From: Geobacter sp.
Lineage (GTDB): Bacteria; Desulfobacterota; Desulfuromonadia; Geobacterales; Geobacteraceae
NCBI GenBank assembly: GCA_003857395.1
Contig: RPRC01000216.1
Location: forward strand, 1-10,027
Reading direction: 5' to 3'
DNA length: 10,027 bases
The notes below the pieces were generated by a model. The model made no database searches and was not told the origin of the DNA. It saw only the letters and a program-made list of their open reading frames with translations. Positions within the stretch are counted from its first letter, which is position 1. Every line of letters begins with the position of its first letter. The position numbers and the translations under genes are program-made. Below, in pieces: positions 1-7,158 of the stretch.

Positions 1-76
1 CCATAAAGCCGTACGAGAGACTCCGAGAAAGCCCCAGCCCAACGGGGGATAGCTCTGTTTTGGGGTTTCCGGATGG
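1..76 (+). other. imperfect long hairpin in the leader upstream of comEC
   Basis: This is an inverted repeat seen directly in the sequence. Bases 23-36 pair with 61-72 to give about 12 base pairs (CCG, GAAA, CCCCA against TGGGG, TTTC, CGG), with single-base bulges at A26 and G31. CCAT at 1-4 can also pair with ATGG at 73-76, closing the whole element. A small CCC/GGG hairpin (38-40 with 44-46) can form in the loop. No U tract follows on either strand, so it does not look like an intrinsic terminator. It could be a structured 5' leader of comEC or the end of an element that begins upstream of the window. The function is unknown. Confidence 0.45.
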
Positions 77-122
77 AAGCTACACTGGCAAGGTCAAAAT
101 AAGGTAGAAAAGGCTTTGAGAA

Positions 123-155
123 AACATGAGGTAATGTTAATACTTGTCTCATGTT
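123..155 (+). promoter_or_regulatory. inverted repeat overlapping the comEC start codon
   Basis: AACATGAG at 123-130 is a perfect 8-base inverted repeat of CTCATGTT at 148-155. In RNA the stem extends inward by G-U, U-G, A-U and A-U pairs (131-134 with 144-147), giving 12 pairs around a 9-base loop (135-143). The 5' arm holds GAGG (128-131), the only Shine-Dalgarno-like stretch near the gene. The 3' arm holds the ATG start at 151-153, so both would be masked in the folded mRNA. As DNA it could equally be an operator for a dimeric regulator. The repeat is seen directly; the role is inferred. Confidence 0.4.
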
Positions 156-2559
156 GGAACGACCGCTTCTCATCCCGCTCTTTTCGCTGGGCGCCGGCAT
201 CTCCGCGGCAAACCAGTGGCAATTCACCTTGCCAACTTCCATCCTGTTTTTTCTTCTCGCCACCTGCCTCCTTGCGGTCTTTTGTGCACGGCGATTTCTT
301 TTCCTGGCATGCCTTGCTCTCTGTTTCTTCGTGGCAGGGGTGGGCGCGATGGCGCCCCTTCTTGTACCGAATTTCCCCTCGGATTCGATAAGCCGTTTTG
401 CCGGGGAAGAACCCCTGACAGTCGAGGGGATTATCGATGCCCGGCCGGAGTGGCAGGAAGCCGGAGGCAAAATATATCTGCGTGCGGTCCGGGTTTTTCG
501 AGGGAAAACCGAGCAGCAGGTCAGTGGCAGGCTGCTCCTCTTTGTGGGCGATGGACACGCTGCCTTATTTACCGGTGATCTGGTTCGATTTGTATCCCGC
601 ATAAGCAGACCGAGAAGTTTCGGAATCCCGGGGGAATTTGACTACGAACGGTATCTGGCTTTTCAGAAGATTTATGCCACGGCCTTTTCCCGAACCGCAT
701 CCGAGGTGCTCCTCATCAGGGGCGGGATCGCCTATCCCGTGCAAAATTTGATGGACCACATTGCCGCAGATCTGGGAAAGCGAATCGGACGGCTCCTTCC
801 CACCGACGAGGGGGCGGTGCTGCGAGCCCTGCTGCTGGGAGAGTCAGGGCTCGTACCGAAGGAAACCAGTGAGCTTTATGCCAGAACAGGAGTCAATCAT
901 ATCCTTTCCATCTCCGGCTTTCATGTCGGCGTGATTGCACTTTTCTTCTTTTCCCTGCTTTTCTGCGCGGCGCGTTGCTCGCAATTTCTGCTGCTTTACG
1001 TCAATCCTCGCAGGACGATTCTTGTCCTGACAGTACCGGTTCTTTTCTTCTATCTTTTCCTGACCGGTGGCGCGCCGGCCACAGTTCGTTCGGTTATCAT
1101 GATCTCAGCGTATATCATTGCCGTGCTCCTGCAACGGGAAACCGATCCGATTCATTCGCTGATGCTGGCAGCCCTCCTGATTCTCGCCTGGACACCTGCC
1201 GCGCTTTTCGATATCTCCTTCCAGCTCTCTTTCCTTGCACTCTGGGGAATTCTGGCCTTGACTCCGCTCCTCATGCAGCCGTTCCAAAGAATTAAGCCAG
1301 GGGCGGTCCGTAAGCTCCTGTTGTTTCTGATGGTTTCCGTTGCGGCCACTGCAGCGACGCTGATTCCGGCAGCCGGCTATTTCCACAAACCGACACTAAC
1401 CGGTTTGGCAGCAAATTTTTTTGTTATACCTCTCATGGGATACGGCGGGGTGGTGCTAGGTTTTTCGAGCCTTCCGTTCATCCATGTCTTTCCGGTAATT
1501 GCCGGCTTATTCCTCACGTTTGCCGGATTTCTTGTATATCTATCCGGGGAAATTCTCACCTGCCTGGATTCCATCCCTCTTCTGCCGGTATGGGGGAGCA
1601 GCCGTTTCGATCTGCTGTTGCTGGTCGCCTTTCTCGCCTCCTGTACTTTTTTCGTGAGAAAGACGCGGCTCATCGCCTGCTGTCTGATTGTTGCTGCCTT
1701 CTTCCTGGTCAGAGTGACACCTGTCGAATCAGACTCCGGGAAGCTGCGCCTGGATTTTTACAGCGTTGGTCAGGGTGAAGCCAGCCTGATCACCTTTCCC
1801 AATGGGAAAAGGATGCTGATAGACGGCGGCGGCAGTTTCCGGGACGGGGGGCTTGACCCGGGGGAAAGACTCCTGGCACCGGCATTCTGGCGCAGGGGGA
1901 TCGACCGGCTGGATTACCTGGTGCTGACCCATCCCCATCCCGACCATCTGAACGGATTGCTCTTTCTGGCCAGGAACTTTCCGGTTGGCGAGTTTTGGGA
2001 AAGCGGCATTCATGATGGGAACAGCGAGTACCTGGCTTTGAAAAAAATCCTCAAAGAGAAGGGTGTTCCAATTAGGAGGATTGACGCATCGGCAATGCCG
2101 ATTTCCCTTGGCGGGGTGACTATTGAGCCCCTTTCTCCCCGGAGTTCTTTTTCAGTTGCAGGAATCGCAGGCAGTGGTAATCTGAACGAAGCCTCCCTGG
2201 TGTTTCGGCTGCGTTACGGGGATTTTTCGGTTCTCTTTACCGGCGACATCGGCAAGGAAACCGAAAAGCGGCTCATGGAGGAATCATCAGATCTGCGCTG
2301 CACGGTTCTCAAGGTTCCGCACCACGGCAGCAGGAACTCTTCATCAGAGCATTTTCTTGAAGCCACTTCGCCAGAGTGTGGCCTTGTCAGCGCGGGATAT
2401 CGCAATCGTTTTCGTCTGCCGGCGGCGGAAACGCTGCTGCGCTTGCGACGGCGAGGCATTCCAATCTATCGAACAGATCTCGATGGCACAATAACCATAA
2501 TTCTTGAAGACGGCAGGTGGTCTGTCGCTACTTTCCGGAGAGACAGGCATTTTCGTTGA
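151..2559 (+). CDS. comEC: ComEC/Rec2-type competence protein (DNA uptake channel)
   Basis: This inner-membrane protein of 802 residues, a normal full ComEC length, is expected to pass single-stranded DNA into the cytoplasm. Order of parts: N-terminal membrane segments (about 8-70), a soluble DUF4131-like region (about 80-185), and the polytopic competence domain (about 215-520) with the hallmark RTGVNHILSISGFHVG at 245-260 and FDISFQLSFLALWG at 353-366. A C-terminal metallo-beta-lactamase-fold domain (about 530-790) follows. Its metal motif is intact (HPHPDH, 594-599), as are FTGD (696-699) and HHGS (724-727), so the putative nuclease domain is not degenerate. The start is the first ATG after an in-frame TGA at 127-129. 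No well-spaced ribosome binding site precedes it: GAGG at 128-131 lies 19 bases away and within a hairpin. No other competence genes are visible nearby. Function in natural transformation is known for the family but inferred here. Confidence 0.95.
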   Translation: MLERPLLIPLFSLGAGISAANQWQFTLPTSILFFLLATCLLAVFCARRFLFLACLALCFFVAGVGAMAPLLVPNFPSDSISRFAGEEPLTVEGIIDARPEWQEAGGKIYLRAVRVFRGKTEQQVSGRLLLFVGDGHAALFTGDLVRFVSRISRPRSFGIPGEFDYERYLAFQKIYATAFSRTASEVLLIRGGIAYPVQNLMDHIAADLGKRIGRLLPTDEGAVLRALLLGESGLVPKETSELYARTGVNHILSISGFHVGVIALFFFSLLFCAARCSQFLLLYVNPRRTILVLTVPVLFFYLFLTGGAPATVRSVIMISAYIIAVLLQRETDPIHSLMLAALLILAWTPAALFDISFQLSFLALWGILALTPLLMQPFQRIKPGAVRKLLLFLMVSVAATAATLIPAAGYFHKPTLTGLAANFFVIPLMGYGGVVLGFSSLPFIHVFPVIAGLFLTFAGFLVYLSGEILTCLDSIPLLPVWGSSRFDLLLLVAFLASCTFFVRKTRLIACCLIVAAFFLVRVTPVESDSGKLRLDFYSVGQGEASLITFPNGKRMLIDGGGSFRDGGLDPGERLLAPAFWRRGIDRLDYLVLTHPHPDHLNGLLFLARNFPVGEFWESGIHDGNSEYLALKKILKEKGVPIRRIDASAMPISLGGVTIEPLSPRSSFSVAGIAGSGNLNEASLVFRLRYGDFSVLFTGDIGKETEKRLMEESSDLRCTVLKVPHHGSRNSSSEHFLEATSPECGLVSAGYRNRFRLPAAETLLRLRRRGIPIYRTDLDGTITIILEDGRWSVATFRRDRHFR

Positions 2560-2600
2560 CAACCTTCCGATTTCTTTGATAGTTTGAGGGCCGATAGAAT
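2556..2600 (+). promoter_or_regulatory. possible promoter for the response regulator gene
   Basis: A perfect -35-like TTGACA (2556-2561) overlaps the comEC stop codon, and a weak -10-like TAGTTT lies 18 bases further (2580-2585). Independently, a better -10-like TAGAAT is at 2595-2600 but has no convincing -35 at the right distance. No terminator is seen between comEC and the next gene, so read-through is also possible. Transcription start mapping would decide. Confidence 0.25.
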
Positions 2601-2651
2601 CACCTTTTTCCGCAGTCGCGAAGTGAACAACGGGTGTTTGGGGTATTCTGG

Positions 2652-4037
2652 ATGGAAAAGATTCTTGTCGTCGAAGATGATCGCTTTTTTCGGGAGATGT
2701 ACTCCCACCTCCTGAATGGCGAAGGGTATGAGGTTCATACTGCTGCTTCGGTGAATGAAGCAATGGGGTTATTGCGGGAGACAGAGTATCAGTTGATCAT
2801 CTCCGACCTGGTCATGCCCGGAGAGACCGGTATAGATCTGCTCTTTCAGGTGAAACGACATAATCCCGACATCGACGTAATCATGGTCACCGGTAATACC
2901 AACGTGGAGACGGCTATCCACGCATTGAAAAACGGGGCACGGGATTACCTTCTCAAACCGGTTAATCCCGATGAGTTCAGGCATACCGTGGCCCTGTGCA
3001 TGGAGCAGAGACGTCTCCTGAATGAAAATTCCGAGCTGAAAGGCCTTGTTCACTTATTCCAGGTGGGCCAGACGATCGCGAACTGCCTCGAGATTGAACG
3101 TCTGGGAACCCTGGTAGTGGATTGTTTCGTCAATGAGTTGGGTACTGACAGAGCGGTGGGGATCTTTCCCGATGAGGACGGCCGCTTGTCCCTACGTGAG
3201 ATGCGTGGTATCGGATTTGAGGAAGCGGAGCTGATCTCTGATACCCTCCTGACCAGATACTCGAATAGTACTGATACCTTCTGGCTCCGGGAAAGGTTTG
3301 TGGACCTGCTTCCACCGACCGCCCTTCCCGCCACCCAGCTTTCGGAAGGAATGGATGAAGTACTCATCCTGTTTGTCCGTTCGAAGAAAGTGCTCCAAGG
3401 GATTGTGGCACTGTTTGCCCCGGAGGGTAGCTTCCTGCCGGTTGATATCAATCAGAGAAGCCTCCACTTTCTTCAGAACCAGACGTCGCTTGCTTTCGAG
3501 AACGCTGCCCGTTTTGCCTCGGCGCGCAATCTTCTCTACATCGACGAACTTACCGGTCTTTTCAACTACCGCTATCTTGAACTGGCCCTTGACCGGGAAC
3601 TGAAGAGGGCGGAACGTTACGGATCCAGTGTTGCACTGCTCTTCATCGACCTGGATCTTTTTAAGGGCGTAAATGATACCCACGGACATCTCATCGGCAG
3701 CCGGGTTCTGGGAGAGGTCGGGGCCCTGTTGAGGAAATCGGTGCGTGACGTGGACCTGGTGATCCGCTACGGAGGTGACGAGTATACCATCATACTGGTT
3801 GAGACGGATGCGGAGAGCGCTGCTTTCGTTGCGGAGCGTATCCGTGCTACCATTGAGCGTCACGGTTTCATAGCCGATGAAGGATATGATATCCACCTGT
3901 CCGCTTGCGTTGGCTATGCCTGCTTTCCTGAGGATACCAAATCCAAGCTCGAACTGCTCGAGGCGGCGGACAAGGCGATGTATCGCGGTAAATTTAGTGG
4001 CCGGAACCGAGTGTTCCGGGCTCTGCTTGAAAAATGA
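2652..4037 (+). CDS. response regulator with Hypr-type GGDEF domain (probable 3',3'-cGAMP synthase, GacA-like)
   Basis: A 461-residue cytoplasmic signalling enzyme. The receiver domain (1-120) has acidic residues E8, D9 and D10, phospho-acceptor D52, T80 and K102, so it should be phosphorylated by a histidine kinase that is not encoded here. A GAF-like region (about 125-290) follows, then a GGDEF cyclase domain (about 298-455). In the cyclase, D333 (metal) and N341 are present and the signature reads GGDEY (374-378). An RxxD inhibitory-site motif is at 365-368. The key oddity is S350 in GHLIGS, where canonical diguanylate cyclases have Asp (GHxxGD) to read guanine. This Asp-to-Ser change defines Hypr GGDEF enzymes such as GSU1658 (GacA) of Geobacter sulfurreducens, which make mostly cyclic AMP-GMP. 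An in-frame GTG at 2634 would add six residues. ATG 2652 is preferred because the receiver begins in its usual way there, but the ribosome binding site is poor (GGGG at 2640-2643). It lies 30 bases before hisS and is probably co-transcribed with it. Confidence 0.9.
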   Translation: MEKILVVEDDRFFREMYSHLLNGEGYEVHTAASVNEAMGLLRETEYQLIISDLVMPGETGIDLLFQVKRHNPDIDVIMVTGNTNVETAIHALKNGARDYLLKPVNPDEFRHTVALCMEQRRLLNENSELKGLVHLFQVGQTIANCLEIERLGTLVVDCFVNELGTDRAVGIFPDEDGRLSLREMRGIGFEEAELISDTLLTRYSNSTDTFWLRERFVDLLPPTALPATQLSEGMDEVLILFVRSKKVLQGIVALFAPEGSFLPVDINQRSLHFLQNQTSLAFENAARFASARNLLYIDELTGLFNYRYLELALDRELKRAERYGSSVALLFIDLDLFKGVNDTHGHLIGSRVLGEVGALLRKSVRDVDLVIRYGGDEYTIILVETDAESAAFVAERIRATIERHGFIADEGYDIHLSACVGYACFPEDTKSKLELLEAADKAMYRGKFSGRNRVFRALLEK

Positions 4038-4067
4038 CATAAAAAGAAGATAGAAGGGACAGGACTA

Positions 4068-5363
4068 GTGGCGTTAACCGGCATTAAAGGATTCAATGAC
4101 ATACTTCCCGGCGAGGTCCGGAAATGGCAGCATGTGGAAGCGACCGCCCGGCGTGTTTTCGAGACGTACGGCTTCTCCGAGATCCGGGTGCCGGTGCTTG
4201 AAAAAACCGAGCTTTTTGCCCGCTCCATCGGTGACGCAACCGATATCGTTGAAAAAGAAATGTATTCTTTTGTCGACAAGGGGGAGAATGCGATTACCCT
4301 TCGGCCGGAAGGAACGGCCGGTGTCATAAGGGCTTTCATCGAACATAAACTTCACGTGGCGGACTCGGTTGCCAAGCTGTATTATATGGGGCCGATGTTT
4401 CGCTATGAGCGGCCCCAGAAGGGGCGTTACCGGCAGTTCCACCAAATTGGGGTGGAGGTGGCCGGTGTTTCTGATCCGAAGGTCGATGCCCAGGTCCTGA
4501 CTATGCTCTGCCATTTCTTCGCCGAACTTGGCCTGGACGAACCCCGGCTGCAGATAAATTCCCTCGGCTGCCATGAATGTCGACCGGGGTACCGTCAGAA
4601 GCTTCGCGACTTTCTCCGGGAGCGTCTTGATTCGCTTTGCGACGACTGCAAGCGACGCTATGAAACCAACCCTCTTCGGGCTCTGGATTGCAAGTCGGCA
4701 GGCTGCAAGGACGCAACCGTCGGGGCCCCCTCGGTGCTGGATAACCTCTGCGTCGGTTGTGACGAGCACTTTGCCCGGACCAGGGGCTATCTGGAATCGG
4801 CCGGCACCGCATATGAAGTAAACCCGCGCATGGTCCGCGGGCTTGACTATTACACCCGCACAACTTTCGAACTGGTCACTGCCCGGCTCGGCTCTCAGAG
4901 TGCGGTCGCGGCCGGCGGACGCTATGACCGGCTCATCGAGGAGCTTGGCGGTCCGGCGTATCCTGGTATCGGCTTTGCCCTGGGTGTTGAAAGGGTTGTC
5001 CTTTTACTTGATGATGAAGGCTACGGCAAGCGTCCCGACCTCTTTATTGCCTTCCATGGTGAGCCCGCAGGCAACGAGACCTTCCGCCTCATGAGCAGGC
5101 TGCAGCGTCTTGGCGTTTCCGTGGAAATCGATTATGAGGGAAAAAGCCTCAAGAGCCAGATGCGGCGAGCGGACAAGTTCAAGGCCCGTTATACCCTGAT
5201 CATCGGCGAGGACGAATTGTCAAAGGGCGCGGCAGCTCTCAAGGAAATGGATTCGGGAATACAGTCCGAGGTTCAGCTTGACCCGGAGCGGATCGCCGGG
5301 ATCGTCCGTGGCGCAATAGAAGCGAAGACAGGGGAGCGGGATGGGCCGGGCGTTACCCGCTGA
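4068..5363 (+). CDS. hisS: histidyl-tRNA synthetase
   Basis: A 431-residue class II aminoacyl-tRNA synthetase that charges tRNA-His with histidine in the cytoplasm. It starts at GTG, preceded by GAAGGGA (4053-4059), and opens with GIKGFNDILP, typical of the family. Motif 2 is FRYERPQKGRYRQFHQ (111-126), preceded by LRPEGTAG (78-85). The histidine-specific stretches RGLDYYTRT (257-265) and GGRYDRL (283-289) are present, and motif 3 is GIGFALGVERV (300-310). The C-terminal anticodon-binding domain covers about 325-425. The insertion domain between motif 2 and the histidine motif has eight cysteines in four pairs (C168/C171, C191/C194, C208/C213, C228/C231), suggesting metal-stabilised knuckles. 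The gene follows the GGDEF regulator by 30 bases and ends at an intrinsic terminator. Confidence 0.97.
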   Translation: MALTGIKGFNDILPGEVRKWQHVEATARRVFETYGFSEIRVPVLEKTELFARSIGDATDIVEKEMYSFVDKGENAITLRPEGTAGVIRAFIEHKLHVADSVAKLYYMGPMFRYERPQKGRYRQFHQIGVEVAGVSDPKVDAQVLTMLCHFFAELGLDEPRLQINSLGCHECRPGYRQKLRDFLRERLDSLCDDCKRRYETNPLRALDCKSAGCKDATVGAPSVLDNLCVGCDEHFARTRGYLESAGTAYEVNPRMVRGLDYYTRTTFELVTARLGSQSAVAAGGRYDRLIEELGGPAYPGIGFALGVERVVLLLDDEGYGKRPDLFIAFHGEPAGNETFRLMSRLQRLGVSVEIDYEGKSLKSQMRRADKFKARYTLIIGEDELSKGAAALKEMDSGIQSEVQLDPERIAGIVRGAIEAKTGERDGPGVTR

Positions 5364-5398
5364 TTTATATCCTTCCCGGTAAAAAAGGGATATTCAAG

Positions 5399-5444
5399 GC
5401 CGCTGCATCGAGGAGTTTTGTTGATGCTGCGGCTTTTTGCTTTT
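5399..5444 (+). terminator. intrinsic terminator after hisS
   Basis: GCCGCTGCATC (5399-5409) pairs with GATGCTGCGGC (5423-5433), 10 of 11 pairs with one T-T mismatch and a 13-base loop. T5 (5434-5438) and then a second T4 (5441-5444) follow. It lies 35 bases after the hisS stop, which fits Rho-independent termination of the transcript carrying the GGDEF gene and hisS. Confidence 0.85.
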
Positions 5445-5475
5445 CGAAAATTATCTGTTCAAGGAGTTGCGAGGT

Positions 5476-7011
5476 ATGGAATATCTTCTGCTCAGCGCCG
5501 GCGTCATTCTTGGAGCGGTTGTTGTCTGGCTCCTTCTTAAATCCCGGATAGAACTAGCCTTCAGTCGCGGCAAAACCGAACTCCAGTCCGAGGTCGCTGC
5601 CTTGGCGGAGCGGCTGCAGGGCCGGGAGGAGCAGATAGTCGATCTCAAGTCTTCCCTGGTCGCTGCAACTGACGAGCTTGCCGCATTGCGAGTTGCCTTG
5701 AAAGGGGAGACGGAGAAAAGGTCTGCCGCAGAAGAGAAGAACACGCGCATTGTGGAGCTTGAAATGTCGCTCAGGGGCCGCGATGAGAAGATTAGTGGAA
5801 TGTATGGTGAAAATGCTTCCCTGAAGGCAAAAGTCTCGGAGCTGGCAACCCTGGTCCAGGAAGAACGAAAGGGCAGCGAGGAGAAGCTCGCTGTGCTTGA
5901 TGCCGCCCAGGTGAAACTCTCCGCCGCTTTCAAGGCACTCTCCGCCGAGGCACTCCAGAGCAACAATCAATCGTTTCTTGAACTGGCCCAGACCCATCTG
6001 GAAAAGTTCCAGGAAGGGGCCAAGGGTGACCTTGCTCATCGGCAGATAGCGATTGATGAGCTTGTGAAGCCACTCCGGGAGTCTCTGGAAAAGGTGGACG
6101 GCAAGATCCAGGATCTGGAAAAGGTACGGACGACGGCCTACGTAAGTCTTACCGAACAGATTAAATTCCTGGCTTCCGCCCAGTCGCAACTGCAGGAAGA
6201 GACTGCCAATCTGGTCAAGGCGCTTCGCTCGCCCACGGTGAGGGGGCGCTGGGGAGAGATCCAGCTCCGCCGCGTGGCGGAGATTGCCGGGATGGTGAAC
6301 TACTGCGACTTTGTGGAGCAGGAGACCAGCTCCGGGCCGGATGGTCGTTTGCGGCCGGACATGATCGTCAAGCTGCCCAACGGCAAACAGGTGGTCGTGG
6401 ACTCCAAGGCCCCCCTTGCTGCCTACCTGGAGGCTCTTGAAGCTCAGGACGAACAGACGAAACTCAGAAAGTTGAAGGATCATGCCCGTCAGATCAGGGT
6501 CCACCTCGTCAAGCTTTCGGCAAAATCCTATTGGGACCAGTTCAAGGCCACCCCCGAGTTTGTTGTCCTTTTTCTCCCTGGGGAAAATTTCTTCAGCGCC
6601 GCCCTCGAACAGGATCCCTCGCTTATCGAATTCGGCGTAGAACAGAAGGTCATCCTGGCCACCCCAACGACCCTCATTGCCCTGCTCCGCGCAGTTGCCT
6701 ATGGCTGGCGGCAGGAACACATCGCCGAGAATGCCCAGGCTATCAGCGAGCTGGGAAAGACGCTCTATGACCGTGTGGCGGTTCTGGCTTCCCATTTCAG
6801 CGATCTCCGCCGATCCTTGGAGCGGTCCGTTGAGTCCTACAACCGGGCGGTCGGTTCCCTGGAGAGCCGGGTACTGGTTTCCGCCCGTCGTTTCAAGGAG
6901 TTTGGCGCTTCCACCGGCAAGGACATCGAGACCCTTGAGGTGATCGATACTCGCCCTCGCAACGTGGATGTCCCTGTTTTCCTGCCGGACGATGATGAAA
7001 CGGTGGGCTGA
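5476..7011 (+). CDS. rmuC: RmuC family DNA recombination protein
   Basis: A 511-residue protein of the RmuC family, linked in E. coli to limiting inversions at short repeats and thought to act on DNA through a nuclease-like fold. A single N-terminal membrane segment (about 2-20) is followed by a long coiled coil rich in Glu, Lys, Leu and Ala (about 25-150). The RmuC core follows (about 200-490), with RGRWGEIQLRR (from about 255), VVDSKAPLAAYLEA (D309 and K311 of the restriction-endonuclease-like core), LPGENFF, and ATPTTLIALLRAVAYGW from 395. ATG 5476 is chosen because AAGGAG (5461-5466) sits 9 bases upstream and the membrane segment starts there. A TTG at 5437, in frame, would lie inside the terminator U tract. 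The gene is flanked by a terminator upstream and a new promoter region downstream, so it may be transcribed alone, though no clear promoter is visible before it. Confidence 0.93.
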   Translation: MEYLLLSAGVILGAVVVWLLLKSRIELAFSRGKTELQSEVAALAERLQGREEQIVDLKSSLVAATDELAALRVALKGETEKRSAAEEKNTRIVELEMSLRGRDEKISGMYGENASLKAKVSELATLVQEERKGSEEKLAVLDAAQVKLSAAFKALSAEALQSNNQSFLELAQTHLEKFQEGAKGDLAHRQIAIDELVKPLRESLEKVDGKIQDLEKVRTTAYVSLTEQIKFLASAQSQLQEETANLVKALRSPTVRGRWGEIQLRRVAEIAGMVNYCDFVEQETSSGPDGRLRPDMIVKLPNGKQVVVDSKAPLAAYLEALEAQDEQTKLRKLKDHARQIRVHLVKLSAKSYWDQFKATPEFVVLFLPGENFFSAALEQDPSLIEFGVEQKVILATPTTLIALLRAVAYGWRQEHIAENAQAISELGKTLYDRVAVLASHFSDLRRSLERSVESYNRAVGSLESRVLVSARRFKEFGASTGKDIETLEVIDTRPRNVDVPVFLPDDDETVG

Positions 7012-7055
7012 GGGAACTTTGATTGGTGCTGCTCATATTTTGCCATTGAAATCTG

Positions 7056-7083
7056 TTGATAAAACCCATAGTATCAATACACT
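7056..7083 (+). promoter_or_regulatory. candidate sigma-70 promoter of the yedF-selD operon with an inverted repeat
   Basis: TTGATA (7056-7061, 5 of 6 to the -35 consensus) and TACACT (7078-7083, 4 of 6 to the -10) are 16 bases apart, upstream of the 5' gene of the selenium operon. The -35 hexamer is also the left arm of a perfect inverted repeat TTGATA-N10-TATCAA (7056-7077), so the promoter spacer could be a regulator site. The call rests on motif similarity only. Confidence 0.4.
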
Positions 7084-7091
7084 ATTTTCCG

Positions 7092-7101
7092 CGGTTAACC
7101 G
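7092..7101. promoter_or_regulatory. 10-base perfect palindrome near the predicted yedF transcription start
   Basis: CGGTTAACCG reads the same on both strands. It begins 9 bases after the candidate -10 box, where an operator could block initiation. A 10-base palindrome can occur by chance, and no regulator gene is present in the window. Confidence 0.25.
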
Positions 7102-7158
7102 ACAGAATCCCTTCCGCTGTGTTGCAGTCCTTGCCAAATGAACTTCTAGGGAGATTTT

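Noticed and set aside
1..76. Canonical GEMM-I (c-di-GMP or cGAMP) riboswitch
   Set aside because: Short pieces resemble it (AAAGCC, CGAGAG, GGGGTTTCCG), but the bases flanking CGAGAG do not pair to form the tetraloop helix, the outer GC helix is missing, and a competing long stem uses the same bases. It is kept only as an unassigned structured leader.
139..151. Leaderless comEC transcript from a promoter TTGAGA (116-121) / AATACT (139-144)
   Set aside because: Spacing is 17 bases and would put the start near the ATG, but the -10 match is poor and the region is A/T-rich, so the match could be chance.
3192..4040. 282-codon open frame on the minus strand opposite the GGDEF gene
   Set aside because: No domain is recognised, and the + strand frame has intact receiver and GGDEF motifs.
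5437..5475. Extended rmuC start at TTG 5437
   Set aside because: It lies inside the terminator U tract. ATG 5476 has AAGGAG at good spacing and directly precedes the membrane segment.
5554..6795. 413-codon open frame on the minus strand opposite rmuC
   Set aside because: It is a shadow of rmuC; its translation shows no domain and no start context.
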